Shown here piece after piece: positions 42,860 to 53,665 of a stretch of 64,000 nucleotides of DNA; position 1 is the stretch's first letter; each line of letters starts with the position of its first letter. The stretch is from Alloascoidea africana (Eukaryota > Ascomycota > Alloascoideomycetes > Alloascoideales > Alloascoideaceae). Under the pieces are notes generated by a model. That model searched no databases. It had not been told where the DNA came from and saw only the letters and a program-made list of their open reading frames with translations. The DNA is taken from assembly GCA_030581615.1 (NCBI GenBank), contig JAKTTT010000065.1:1-64000 (forward strand). The letters run 5' to 3'. Both the position numbers and the translations under genes were made by a program.

Positions 42860-45052
42860 TCATTGGATTGTATAAGGCAATGGAATCTGTCTAGCCACCG
42901 ATGCTGGAGGAAACTGGTTTATTTGCTGTCCTGAACCAAATGTAGAGTTAACGGAATGTGACTGGGGATTAGACAAGGACTGGAAATCAAGGTTTGAAGG
43001 AACAGTTGTAGTAGGGTTGGTAAATCCAGTAACAGACGGACGCCTATACCCATTGACATTATTTCTTTTGCCGTTTGTCATACCATTTAACCCATTCTGT
43101 ACAAGATGGTTACCATTAGGGACACTTTGGTTGTTTGAGTTGTTAGAACGAACGCCTAAAGGATTCTTGGAGAATGAGAGTCTGATTCCGCCTTTGACGC
43201 TATTGCTGAGAACAGTCCCATAGAGCTCTGAGAGAGCTCTTGTGGCATGTGCAACATCTTCAAATTCAACAAAGCACATTGGACCGTTGCCCTTGTTTCT
43301 GAAACACAACCTTTTGTATCCTATTTGCTTAGAAAACAAAACCTTTAGTTCGTTCTCACAAGCTCCCATGGGCAAATTGCCAACGTATAATGTGTTACAG
43401 GGGGGATTTTGATCAGCTGGATTCGCAGGTGGTAGTACTCTTGAGCCTGTGGGGCCACTATTAGGGGAAGTCACTGATGATGGAACAATGTGAGACTGGT
43501 TGTTATCGGCAAGGACAGCGCCAATTGCCTGGGGGACATTCATGGTGGTAGATAAGGCTCTATTTCTGTCCCAAAATGTTGATGCTGGTTGAGGTGGTGC
43601 AGAAGCCGGTGCAGAGAAGCCGTTGCTCATCGGTCGAACGTTAGAGTTGACAAACCCTGCTCCAGGGGGACTGCTGACTTGCTGTCCGTTTTGAAGAAGA
43701 AATTGTTGAGGTGGTAGTATGTCCTTCATTTGCTGGGAGTTTTGTCTGTACATCCAGCCAGTGGTATCATTCATCATATTGCTATACTCATCATTTTCTT
43801 TGCATGTCATCAGCAACGACTTTCCAGTATTGTTAAAGGAACCATCAGTCATTCCTTGTTGAGGTTTTGAGTTACATTCTAGTGCTGAGGCCAAGGAAAA
43901 TGACTCTATTGGTGAGGTAGGGGAAAACAACTCCTCAGTTGGAGAAATTGGTCCTGGAGCGTTAGTCTTGCGTCCTCCAGGCAGAGACAATGGACTAGGA
44001 TAGAGAAACCTCGAAAACTTTGACTGTGTTGAGGTAGATGAGGTGGGCATAACGCCTTCAGTGTGCCTGATGTTGACTTGAACCCCATTGTTGTCATGAG
44101 CACCAAACAGGATTGAGGCAGGAGGGAATATGGACGACCCATTCGTGTCAACCACGTCCGAACCAGCCTGGGTATTTTGGGGACTAACCAATTTCACGCC
44201 TAGAGGAGAAGGGGGACCATCAGCCATAGAAGCGTTATTTTCTAGGTCATAAAACACGTCGCGTCGACCGTTCAAAAGATTACAAGTGCTGAAAGCCGCC
44301 GAGAGGGAAGAAAATTTCGCGACACCATACAAAGTGGATTTTCTGGGTATTTCCTGTTTCCCCGAGAATGCAGAGGAGTTTGAGCTCTCAGAAGAACGCG
44401 ATTTGGAAATATTGCTGGATTGATTTTCTGATCCTTGCAAAAGCTGGTGAGGAATACAAAGCAGATCTGCCGAGATAAAATCGCGCGAAAGAGCAAAAAG
44501 AGCTCTAAACTCTCTGGATCCTATGTCATGGGGCAGATTAGAAACTTGAATTTCGTATGGAGTGGCGGTCTGCGAAAGCAATGGCTGGAAAGCGTTAGAA
44601 ACGCCATCTGGTATAGCTTTCGCATTAACAGACGAAGTAATGTTCAAAGAGCAGCGTCTCATCTGGCTCTGAAGTTGGGACATTTGGCTTGAGAGATTTT
44701 GATTTTCCTGTGTTAGACCGGAAGCAGCGTTCAAAAGCATTGAGTGATCAGGCTGTATCAACTGGTAGTTGCCATTAACGCTTTGGAGGTCGGTTTCTAA
44801 CTGTGGAAAAGAGCGCTCTTGATATAATTGCGGGAGAGAGGTTCGAGGTAGCGCGTTGAACGAGATGGGGTGGTTTTGCAAGTACTGCTGAGAAGGCTTT
44901 ACTGGCTGGTTATTCCACGACAATAACGGTGACGCGGATGGAGAACAAGTGGTTGCAGCAGATGAGGTTTGCTCAGAGGCCGGGCCGTTCAGATTGTCGA
45001 AATTAGCAGCAGGAGTTGACGGAGGACGTGAATGGACCTCTGTTTGCGACAT
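42860..45052 (-). CDS. WHI3: RNA-binding protein WHI3/WHI4-like
   Basis: A 730-residue cytoplasmic RNA-binding protein. Whi3 holds CLN3 mRNA and Cdc28 and sets cell size and pheromone memory. A canonical RRM lies near the C-terminus (about 545-635), with RNP2 LYVGNL and RNP1-like PMCFVEFED. This is the position and sequence type of Whi3. A weaker N-terminal RRM-like region (about 165-270) includes [21 protein letters not shown] and [15 protein letters not shown]. Long Ser/Asn/Gln/Pro-rich stretches between them fit the aggregation-prone character of Whi3. I start at 45052 (MSQTEV): a TATATAAAC element at 45097-45106 lies inside the longer open frame, which must therefore be promoter. Yeast Whi3 has 661 residues. 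Confidence 0.92.
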   Translation of the reverse strand: MSQTEVHSRPPSTPAANFDNLNGPASEQTSSAATTCSPSASPLLSWNNQPVKPSQQYLQNHPISFNALPRTSLPQLYQERSFPQLETDLQSVNGNYQLIQPDHSMLLNAASGLTQENQNLSSQMSQLQSQMRRCSLNITSSVNAKAIPDGVSNAFQPLLSQTATPYEIQVSNLPHDIGSREFRALFALSRDFISADLLCIPHQLLQGSENQSSNISKSRSSESSNSSAFSGKQEIPRKSTLYGVAKFSSLSAAFSTCNLLNGRRDVFYDLENNASMADGPPSPLGVKLVSPQNTQAGSDVVDTNGSSIFPPASILFGAHDNNGVQVNIRHTEGVMPTSSTSTQSKFSRFLYPSPLSLPGGRKTNAPGPISPTEELFSPTSPIESFSLASALECNSKPQQGMTDGSFNNTGKSLLMTCKENDEYSNMMNDTTGWMYRQNSQQMKDILPPQQFLLQNGQQVSSPPGAGFVNSNVRPMSNGFSAPASAPPQPASTFWDRNRALSTTMNVPQAIGAVLADNNQSHIVPSSVTSPNSGPTGSRVLPPANPADQNPPCNTLYVGNLPMGACENELKVLFSKQIGYKRLCFRNKGNGPMCFVEFEDVAHATRALSELYGTVLSNSVKGGIRLSFSKNPLGVRSNNSNNQSVPNGNHLVQNGLNGMTNGKRNNVNGYRRPSVTGFTNPTTTVPSNLDFQSLSNPQSHSVNSTFGSGQQINQFPPASVARQIPLPYTIQ

Positions 45053-45352
45053 TTGTTGGTCCAGAAGGGGGCGGGCTCGACTGTAGGCGAGAGAGAGATA
45101 TATAAACGAGGAAAAACTGCGAGATGGTGAAGGCCGGGAGGGAAAGAAGAAGGTGAGCGGGAGATGGCCAAAACTCCCAAAACAGAAAGGCCCTGCCATT
45201 CGACGCACGGCCTGCGCAAAAAAGAATGCGTTTGTGCCCAGACGCCTTCCCGATCGGGCGGGAGGCGCATGTGCGCTGCCCGATCCGGCAGTCTCGCAAA
45301 TCTAGTTTCCGCTTCTGGAAACCCGGCAGGGCTGGTGCGTGTCACGTGTAGG

Positions 45353-45359
45353 CGGGTAA
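45353..45359 (+). promoter_or_regulatory. Reb1-like site next to an E-box upstream of WHI3
   Basis: CGGGTAA at 45353-45359 lies 6 bp after CACGTG (45343-45348), about 300 bp upstream of the WHI3 start. The paired general-factor sites suggest a nucleosome-free promoter. Confidence 0.4.
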
Positions 45360-45411
45360 CCGCAATGTGGCGTGATGCGGAAAACCCGCGTTTTTTTTAA
45401 TTTTTTTAATT

Positions 45412-45442
45412 ATGGCTGGCTGGCTTTGCTGGCTGGCTGGAG
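45412..45442. repeat. GGCT tetranucleotide microsatellite
   Basis: About eight imperfect copies of GGCT (tggctggctggctttgctgg and on) in the distal WHI3 promoter region. Confidence 0.6.
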
Positions 45443-48400
45443 ATAAAAGATTCCTTCATCTCTGTGGATTTAAATGGACAAGGCTGGGCGAGGTTCTCTC
45501 GCTAGTACGTTAGTGTGCCACTATGCTGCCCTCTAGCGTGGCAGCTGGGCCGGGCACACTAGTCGGCAACCGGTGCTCTCCTCGGACTGGACAGCAACTC
45601 ATGAAGGAACTGGAACGGTGTGTTGCTGCTTGGGGAGAAAACAGCTGTGTCCATCCAGTTAGAAACTAAATGTGGATCTGAAGAGAGTTGCTAACTTTTC
45701 GACTGAGTCTTGGGTTTGCAATTTTGTAGCTGTTGCAGTTTTCGTTTGATTGGGGAGGTTCTTAACCATTCTTCGCGCTAGCCACGAAATCACAAAATTA
45801 AAGTAATAAAGTAGACTTGTTTTGGTGGACCTTCTAAGTTATTGGTAGACATGTGATAAACAATGATCGATAATGAATTTGAAATGTAGGAATCGCGCAC
45901 ATATACTGAGGGTTATACCAGTTTGTTGCCGGGAATTATCTTTTATCTACAGGAGAACTTTCTCGTTTTCCACATTGAATCATTCGACAAAAATCAAAAA
46001 TCAAATCTATAAAGCCAATTGTTAATGTAATTTATGGTTTCAACTCTCTCATTTTTGTGCTTGTCTAATTTCTCGCTATCAAAGTCAGTAGTAACACATA
46101 GAGTTGACCCTTTGATCAATTGCGATACTGAAGCATAATGCCAAAGCGTACCGTGGTAGGATATAACCTCGTCTCATGTTCTATATCTGAAGCCTGTAGT
46201 CCAAAAATAGCCATTCAGGATGAGCTTTTGTAAACGGGAACCTCTACTAAAGTTTTCAGTTCTAAGTTAAAACAACCATCAACATCACTGGTATAAGAGA
46301 AAAAACATGCACATGCCATCTGGTGAGGTGACAAGCAACCTAAAAGTAATACAAAATGTCTAAGTCTAGGATCTGAGATACCGAACACTAGTAGGATACT
46401 TGGGGTTGGAAGTGGAAAATTAAGATTGTAAACTTGAAATCAACGGGTGAGAAACTGTGCAGAGGAATGACCCCAAAGAAGAACAAATATTCGACTCCGT
46501 CTTTGGAAGAGTTAAAAAATCAACAAGAAAGCAAAGATCTTCTTTGTCCCTTCCTCTGAAGCTGCTGCCTTGGTCGAGAAAAGAGCTCCAGCTACTGTCG
46601 AAATTAGGGCTAATACTTAATGGTCAAGTATTGTCTCAAGGATTCAAACAACAAACTCGAAGTACAGCTAGATATAAGTTTCCAATTTCGTGGCAAATTG
46701 TTTGCAAACATATCACTTATAAAGTATTGGCAATGCCCACTAAAGTATTGGGAATGTATTAGCACAGACATGAAAGACGAAATTATTGTATAGCAGTTAT
46801 CAAGTGGGAGAGTTTTAATCATTTAAAATGTTTTTTTCTGCTCGCTGTCGCTGATTTCCTGTGAATGGCTCTCGTAGTGGTCTTGCCCAAGCACTTAGAA
46901 ATCCTCGTTGGCCCCCTTTAATGTGGTGTAATCTTGGGATGTTCCGATAGTTGAATAGATGAACAAACTGGTGTTTTCCTCATGCTTTTTGTACAATTTG
47001 ATCAGTCAAAGAAAATAAACCTTTTAAGATAAACTGTATTGTATCAGCATGTGAGCTTGCCTGCCAAAATAAAAGTATTCCAGCATTTGTGCGGCTAGTC
47101 CAGCTTCGACTTTTCTAAGAAAGTTGAATTACTTCCCAATTAGATAAAAGAAACTGATGCCTTATTTTGCCAAAATTTTTATGCCCAGAAAGCAAGAGGT
47201 TTTTTGACAACCCTTTGAGTAATCACTATTTATAGATTCGTTTGTTAATTTTAGTAAATAGTTCTTTACTCCATACTGACCAGCCAACTATATGAGAACC
47301 CCAAAGGCCACTCTATTAACCAATTTTTACTCATGGATATCTTCAATTCTATTCTTTTTTAATGTCTCTATTAGCTTCAAATTCTCCCTTGATTCTACTT
47401 GAGGTTTAGTTAATGGAGAGGGCATAAAATTTAACCGTGCACCGTGTTATACTTGCTAGATAACAGTCTAGTTTGATAGGAGTTTATCTGCAAAGGTATT
47501 AGAAAATGAGAGAAGCACTATTCTTTTGTGGACAGAACTACGTAGTTAATAGTTAACGTGATTGGCAAGAGGCTGGCTTGTATACCAAAAGTAGTGAGAG
47601 ACAGTCTTCGTGTGTGATGAGCTATCTCATTATAACATTGACTGAGTTATGTGAATAACAATTAAGGTGGTTGGTAAGAGGCTGCCTTGATCTCAGCGAG
47701 TGGTTGGCTGGCATATTAAGTAGTAAGGCAGTTCTTGGGCGTATTATGCCACTCATTATAACAAAACTATAGAACGATCTAAATACTGGCATGAGAGAGA
47801 TTTCCTCTCTGGATAATAATGCTCCTACGTCACCTGTATAAGTCTGTTGTTTTCCTAATCCCAACTACCATTGTATTTTCTTGTACTTCGAGTGTTCTAT
47901 TGGCCTAGTTCTTAGTCAACCTTGAAAAAGATTTTATAGTTCTTTATGCTCTACCTAGAAGTTGTGTATTTTTTAGAAAGGCAACAAAAGCACACCCGAG
48001 TATTTGCTCAGTTTTACATCAGACCAAAATACAGAATATACAATTCTACATTCTATCTTCCTTGGTGGTTACTTCACCCCTCGATACTCGGAAACGGACA
48101 TCAATTTTCTCTAGGAATGTTTTCTGATAACTTTTGGGAATCTGATACTGGAGTTGCTTTTCAAAAAAGCTGAATCTCGCTCGGCAGCAGAAAGTAATTG
48201 TGTTATAAGGCTGCTATGTGCAAGATGCTTTGAGTCATATAAAGACACAAAGTCACTTAACTCACAGAGACTAGAACAAAAAGGAAAGGTTTAGTTGATA
48301 GTTACGAATATATAAGGAAGACTTGTTCCCTTCTAATGAAAAGGCCAAGCTCAGTTTAGACTGTCATTTGTATCTTATTAATACAAATCAGATTCTATAT

Positions 48401-48512
48401 TGAAGACTTAACACAATCATACAATAGACAAGCATAATATCTCTTCTCTTCTCTATCTCTTGATCTCTCTGTTTACTAAAGAAGTGCCCAAACTCCTTTC
48501 TCCGGGTCAACT
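45443..48512. other. Long gene-poor region upstream of WHI3
   Basis: 3.1 kb of AT-rich DNA without a convincing gene. A stretch at 46457-46620 reads openly for short distances in three frames and may be an old coding piece. The degenerate duplication at 47558-47763 is listed separately. Confidence 0.45.
47558..47763. repeat. Degenerate tandem duplication, possibly LTR-derived
   Basis: Copies at 47558-47636 and 47667-47763 align over GTGNTTGGNAAGAGGCTGNCTTG at the left and CTCATTATAACA at the right. Read on the minus strand both begin TGTTATAATGAG, the kind of start seen in yeast retrotransposon LTRs. Divergence between copies is high, so the duplication is old. Confidence 0.4.
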
Positions 48513-48957
48513 TGTTAGAAACAAATGTGAGCGAACAGAACCTCTGCTCTGAACTCTCAAGTTTATGGCTCAGAGAATTAACACTAAGTAGCTTAAAGAA
48601 GAGGAAAACTAAAAATACAAACAAAGCTCTATTTATACTCTTTGGCTTTAGTCTCATTATTACATAATTCTTGAATATGTTGAGCCTTTTATCAATAATA
48701 ATCACAATTCTTACAAGAAATGTTATGAAGCTTCCTCACAGGGGTTTCCTCTTCCTTCTCCTAGGGTCTAGATCCCTTTCTAGAATATTCTTTAGTATTC
48801 TTTGTCTTATGAATTCTTCTATTTACCCGGAACTCCCAACTTTATAAACCCCTTTGATTTCCCTCTAGCTCTAGAAGTTCTTTAGTTAATTCTTCTTCAG
48901 ATTATTTAATAGAATCTTTTCTTTAATTCTTGAGACTACTAAGTCAGCTTTCTCACA
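48513..48957 (-). mobile_element. Candidate LTR relic beside tRNA-Gly
   Basis: A 445-bp block bounded by an imperfect inverted repeat: TGTTAGAAA at the low end and TTTCTCACA at the high end, so it reads TGTGAGAAA...TTTCTAACA on the minus strand. A TATAAATAG box lies inside in that orientation. It ends 11 bp before the 5' end of tRNA-Gly, where Ty3/gypsy-type elements insert. No flanking target duplication and no second copy are seen, so it is a solo or partial relic, probably old. This rests on ends and position only. Confidence 0.35.
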
Positions 48958-48968
48958 GCAAACAATAA

Positions 48969-49039
48969 GCGTTAGTGGTTTAGCGGTAAAATTCGTCGTT
49001 GCCATCGACGAGCCCCCGGTTCGACTCCGGGCTGACGCA
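48969..49039 (+). tRNA. tRNA-Gly (GCC)
   Basis: Acceptor stem GCGTTAG pairs with CTGACGC (one G-U), discriminator A at 49039. D arm TGGTTTAGCGGTA, anticodon stem CGTCG/CGACG with loop TTGCCAT (anticodon GCC at 49001-49003) and T arm CCCGGTTCGACTCCGGG are all present. 71 nt, no intron. A T-run follows at 49046. Confidence 0.97.
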
Positions 49040-49881
49040 AGAATTCTTTTTCACAACATTTTTTTCATTTTCTCTTTAACCTGATTCCTCTGCCGAAAAA
49101 ATTAATTTGAATTGATGTCCGCTTACATGGATTCCCTTATTTACGCTTTTTCTTACACATTAGAACAATTTAGAAGACAACTGGTGCAATTAAATAAATC
49201 CGAACAATTCCATATCTTTGTACGAGAACCTCTAGGGCAAAGAAGCACCATAATATCAATAGTATTTTTTGAGAGAATTGTCGTCTTGGTGTGGCAGAAG
49301 AGTGAGCTATATTGCGACCGGTGTTACTGGAGGTAGGGAATGACTCGGAAGATTGGCCGGTCTGTGAAAGTAGTGATACCAGAGAGAGATGACCGGAAGG
49401 TCAGGCAGGTTCACGGGCTAGTCAGGGGGACAGGAACAGAATAAATAGGGGAGTAGCGAGTGGAGTAGTGAGTGGGCTTTAACGAGACACGATGGTTTGA
49501 AGTCAAGTTTTGACCTAGTAGGATAACGAGTGCTGGCACACATCATTGCATTCCATTGTGTATTGAAATAGTCTTATGTCAATGACACATGTGGCACTAC
49601 CAAGCATTGAAAATCTCTAATTGTAAAGTATCAGTTACATAATATAAACTAAAGAATTTGAACGAAAGCAGAAAGGTCACCATGAAACAGAAGGTCCATC
49701 TAAATGTCTTTTAGTCAAGTAGTATTCTAAAGGAAAATTGGCATAATCCAAATCCCCTACATGACTCAGTTTTCACATGAAACTAAGAGAATAGCATAAG
49801 AATGGGGAAAAAGAATAACGAAACAATCATGATAGCAAAGAAGATGAAATAAAAAATCATATTAGTGACAAAATATTATTA
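49040..49881. other. Spacer after tRNA-Gly with a second LTR-like block
   Basis: 842 bp without a gene. A purine-rich block at 49290-49540 differs in composition from its surroundings. It is bounded by TGTGGCAG and CTGGCACA (inverted, one mismatch) and has an AATAAATAGGGG box. No target duplication is seen. It may be another old LTR or only spacer. Confidence 0.3.
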
Positions 49882-50229
49882 TTAGATGAAGATTGCAGCT
49901 GCAGCCACAATACCAGCAAAGGCACCATTTGCAAGATTGTTCACGGCACTTCCCTCTGTTGGAATAGGAATTGGATGTGGATCTTCGTGAACAGAGGATG
50001 AGGAAGATACTGGAGCGACGGGAGTTGTAATAACACAAGGGCAATCAGTGATAGTGACAATTCCTGTGGTTGTAATAGTAATTGTCTTGTTTCCGTGAGT
50101 AAGAGTTGTTGGTTCGGGACAATATGTCGTGTAGGCAGTAACAGTGGTGGTAGTGTATGTTTCATTATGGAAACCAGCTAGTGCTGTTCCAGCAAGGGCA
50201 AGAGAGGCAGAAATAGTTGTGAATCTCAT
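49882..50229 (-). CDS. Small GPI-type cell-wall protein (Sed1/Spi1-like)
   Basis: A 115-residue secreted protein. A signal peptide (1-18, ending ALAG) is followed by one copy of a Thr-rich module, TTVTAYTTYCPEPTTLTHG then TITTTGIVTITDCPCVIT, with three cysteines in the pattern C...CPC. This matches the Sed1/Spi1 wall proteins (TDYTTYCPEPTT). A short Ser/His/Pro linker and a C-terminal GPI-attachment signal (NNLANG followed by a hydrophobic run) complete it. A TATAAAT element lies about 95 bp upstream at 50324-50330, fitting strong or inducible expression. The same module occurs twice in the large wall protein at 53121-56925. Confidence 0.85.
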   Translation of the reverse strand: MRFTTISASLALAGTALAGFHNETYTTTTVTAYTTYCPEPTTLTHGNKTITITTTGIVTITDCPCVITTPVAPVSSSSSVHEDPHPIPIPTEGSAVNNLANGAFAGIVAAAAIFI

Positions 50230-50323
50230 TGTTCCGATATTAATAATTAGAGGGACAGATTAAACGAGTGTAAAAGGTTTGATGCTATGGATAATCGTGA
50301 AAATTCAGCGAGATATTGGTTTG

Positions 50324-50330
50324 ATTTATA
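50324..50330 (-). promoter_or_regulatory. TATA box of the small wall-protein gene
   Basis: TATAAAT on the minus strand, about 95 bp upstream of the ATG at 50229. Confidence 0.55.
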
Positions 50331-53120
50331 CTCTATCTATGCGAGCTACAATAAATGCCTGATATCTTCACGAAGCAAACAAAAAAAACAATAGATGAAA
50401 TTTTGTGTTTAAAGTTAAGCCTCTGATAAATCATACACTGCGCCAGCACCTTCACCGTGAAAGTAGGAATTGGGCACAGAAATGAGATTGCAACAACTAG
50501 GTAGGCTAATGTGTGCAGTTTTATCATGCCAAGCTTCAGATTTTTCAGTATATTAGGGGCGCAATATCAATATGAAAAGATAACTCAACGGTGAATATCT
50601 CACTTGAAGAGCGCCAGAAGAAGATTTTCAGAAGAAAAGGAGACATGTTTATTGCTAATAGTCCCCATAACAAACCGCGTTCCCAGCTCTATATCTATCA
50701 AGTCGGTTACTGTGCTCTATTGTCCGTTGATTTCCTTTGATCCTCCCACTTTTTAATAAAGTTCATAACAAGTCAACAGCCACTTCGGAGATCCCCAAAT
50801 TAGAGCTGAAGGTAGAGAGGTACGACGTGAAATAGTCATCTCCAACTAGTACGCTTTCAAGCCCATTTATAGAGGGTAAAAGTGTCATGAACTGCCTTCC
50901 AAAGTCCTCTCTGATTATTAGTTATTAGACAACAGCCCCACCGTTTTGAAGAAGTAAGCTGCAAAGATAGAAGCAATCACCTATCAATCTTATTTGAATT
51001 GATACATTATCATCCTTATATGTGCAAGAAAGCAATGTTTCTACTGTTTTTTAAATTGACCTTTTATGGACCATATCCAGCGACACAAAACTTTAGATGG
51101 TTATCATCAGCATTGAGTGAAGATACACGCGTTCAAGAGAAGCAGCAAACTTTATGTGACTTAAACGTTAAGATTTAAGAATAGTCACAGATTGAGATAG
51201 CTGAAGTAGTTGAACCTCGCCCTTTATTTTACTTTTGTACCTTCTGAGGCAATACTACGATCTTTCTATTTTTAATTCTTTAATCATTATAAATTTTAAA
51301 TGCAAAGATGTCCATAAACAAGGATCGGCAACAATAATCAGTTCGCTATTGTATCGAGGACACCAAGGCGTCTGGGGCATGGCACAGAACTCGTGTTATT
51401 CAAATTATGAACGCTATGTTCTACTTGAGACAATTCAGAGACATTAAATAGACTTTATTGTTTTACGATTAGATAACGGATAAATTTTAGCCAAGGTTCG
51501 ATAAGATCAAAGATCACCTCTGAGCTTTCCGACTGCTACTGGGAGATACCTATCTGTATCTTCTGAAGGATTGTCTCCCGCGAGTGACGATATCTCACCT
51601 TTTCTTTCCTCATAAAGTCTGGCGAATCTGGTAACACTAGAACCACCAGTTGCCTACCTTGAAATCCAAGGTTTCTTATGATGAGCGTGGTACAGGAAAG
51701 GTTTCTGGCAATCCCTAAGAGATTTTCCGGAACTTAGAACCTACTCAACCCTAGCGTTTTAAGATTCTCTTTTATAATCACAGAATCAACAAGAAAATAC
51801 CAGTAACCACTTGATTTTTTTTTATCCTTTTGGCTTCTTTTATTATTTCTGTGTTGATCACTGCTTCTAGATACAAATCAGTTTCTTAATTTCCAGATAA
51901 GGATCCCAGCACCTGTACCTGCACGACAGTAGTATGATTGTATCTAGCTTGCGGTAGCAGAACGGCCAACGATCGATAGTACTAAACATGAACCCCAAAG
52001 CAAATCTAGGTCCTGCTTTAACAAACGCCATTACCAAACTCAAGAAATCTTACTCAAATTTGCCTTCCAGCCCAAACACCGGCTCGTTCTGAGCCATGGA
52101 TAGGTCAACGCATGAGAAGCTTGGTAAGCACCATTCTTACCAAGCAATTAGTAATCTATCACGTGTTGCGTATCAGTCATATAGTAAGTGGCCATCACAA
52201 CCACGCCAAAATATGCAGTATTTGCTAGTTAAAAAGATACTTTATAGATGAAATATCTACTCAGAATATACGGGAGTTTTCCAATTCCGAAACCATCCCA
52301 GGTCTTTTTTAATGAGAGTCCCAATATTTTCATCTTTGTCGTTAAAATGTATCATCTTCGTGGGCATGTCTCCAAGAGAGGATGGTTGAGGACCAAAAGG
52401 TGTTTTTGCTTAAGCCGGTAACCAAACCTGAACGGTTGTGGTGAGGAGCACGCAGAAGCACCTGAGAAGGGAATCTAAACGCCAGACTTGACAGAGCGTT
52501 CCTGCACACAACTTGAAGATAGAAATTTGAATAAAGAACTCAAATCTTGATAGTTCTGCTTTGGTTCCAAACCAAAGCTTGATGCTATAAAAGCCTTACA
52601 AGCCTCCTTCTGGGTCTATCTCTACCGGAAACTGGCTCTAACAAGATGAAAAGTAAAGTAAAAATGTAAAAGGCTTTTATTTAATGTTATCCTATAAAAA
52701 TCGAGAAATATAAGGAAAAACATAAGTACCAACTTAAATTAAAGGCATACCAATTGCAAGAAAAAAATATACATGTTTTTGAAGATATAGGACTTTCAAG
52801 GAATGAACTTCATCAAAAATTGGAGTACTAGAAAGAAAGCAATTGTGCCATGTCTTGAGGTTTGGTAACATGGTATAAGAACTTCAAAAATGAAAATCAA
52901 GTGCTTCTTTAAGAATGCGATTGAAGCAGGATATCCTCCACTTGATGTTTGAAATGCAGACGTAAAAATGTTTAATGTTTAAGGGTTGAATGCGAGAGGT
53001 TCCAGAAAAAAAGACAATCTGAATGGAAAGAGAAAATAAAACGACACGATGCAGGCAGAAAGCGAAGGGAAAACAATTGATCAGTTCAAGGCAGAGCAGT
53101 ATTGATCATGACAAAAAAGC
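50331..53120. other. Gene-poor region between the two wall-protein genes
   Basis: 2.8 kb with no convincing gene. A frame from the ATG at 51989 reads 34 codons (MNPKANLGPALTNAITKLKK and on), meets one stop, then stays open for about 50 more. It is unrecognised and may be a remnant or chance. Confidence 0.4.
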
Positions 53121-53616
53121 TCAGAGAAAACAGAGAATACTAATCAACACACTTCCAAAAATTCCTCGTCCTCCAGTTAAAATTTGGGCTGCTCCACTGG
53201 AGTAAGAAGATAGTGAAGGATATTCGCCCTTCGATGATGAAAGAATTCCCGTTGCAATTGTTGGAATGGCGTTTTCTGACGAAAGTTCAGTTACACTTGC
53301 AGAACCAGATACAGATACAGAGCCTTCTCCAGAACCAGAACCTGAACCTGAACCTGAGCCACTTCCTGATCCTGATCCTGAGCCGGATCCTTCTCCAGAG
53401 CCTGAACCAGAGCCTGAGCCTTCACCGGATCCTGATCCTTCACCAGAACCGGAGCCTGAACCACTTCCAGAACCTGAGCCAGAGCCTTCACCGGAGCCAG
53501 AACCTGATCCTTCACCGGAGCCAGATCCTGAGCCTTCTCCAGAACCAGAACCACTTCCAGAGCCAGAGCCACTTCCTGAGCCACTTCCAGAACCTGAGCC
53601 TTCTCCAGAACCTGAT

Positions 53617-53665
<49 letters not shown>

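Noticed and set aside
45053-45208. 52-residue N-terminal extension of WHI3
   Set aside because: It overlaps a TATATAAAC element, and the MSQTEV start fits the family better.
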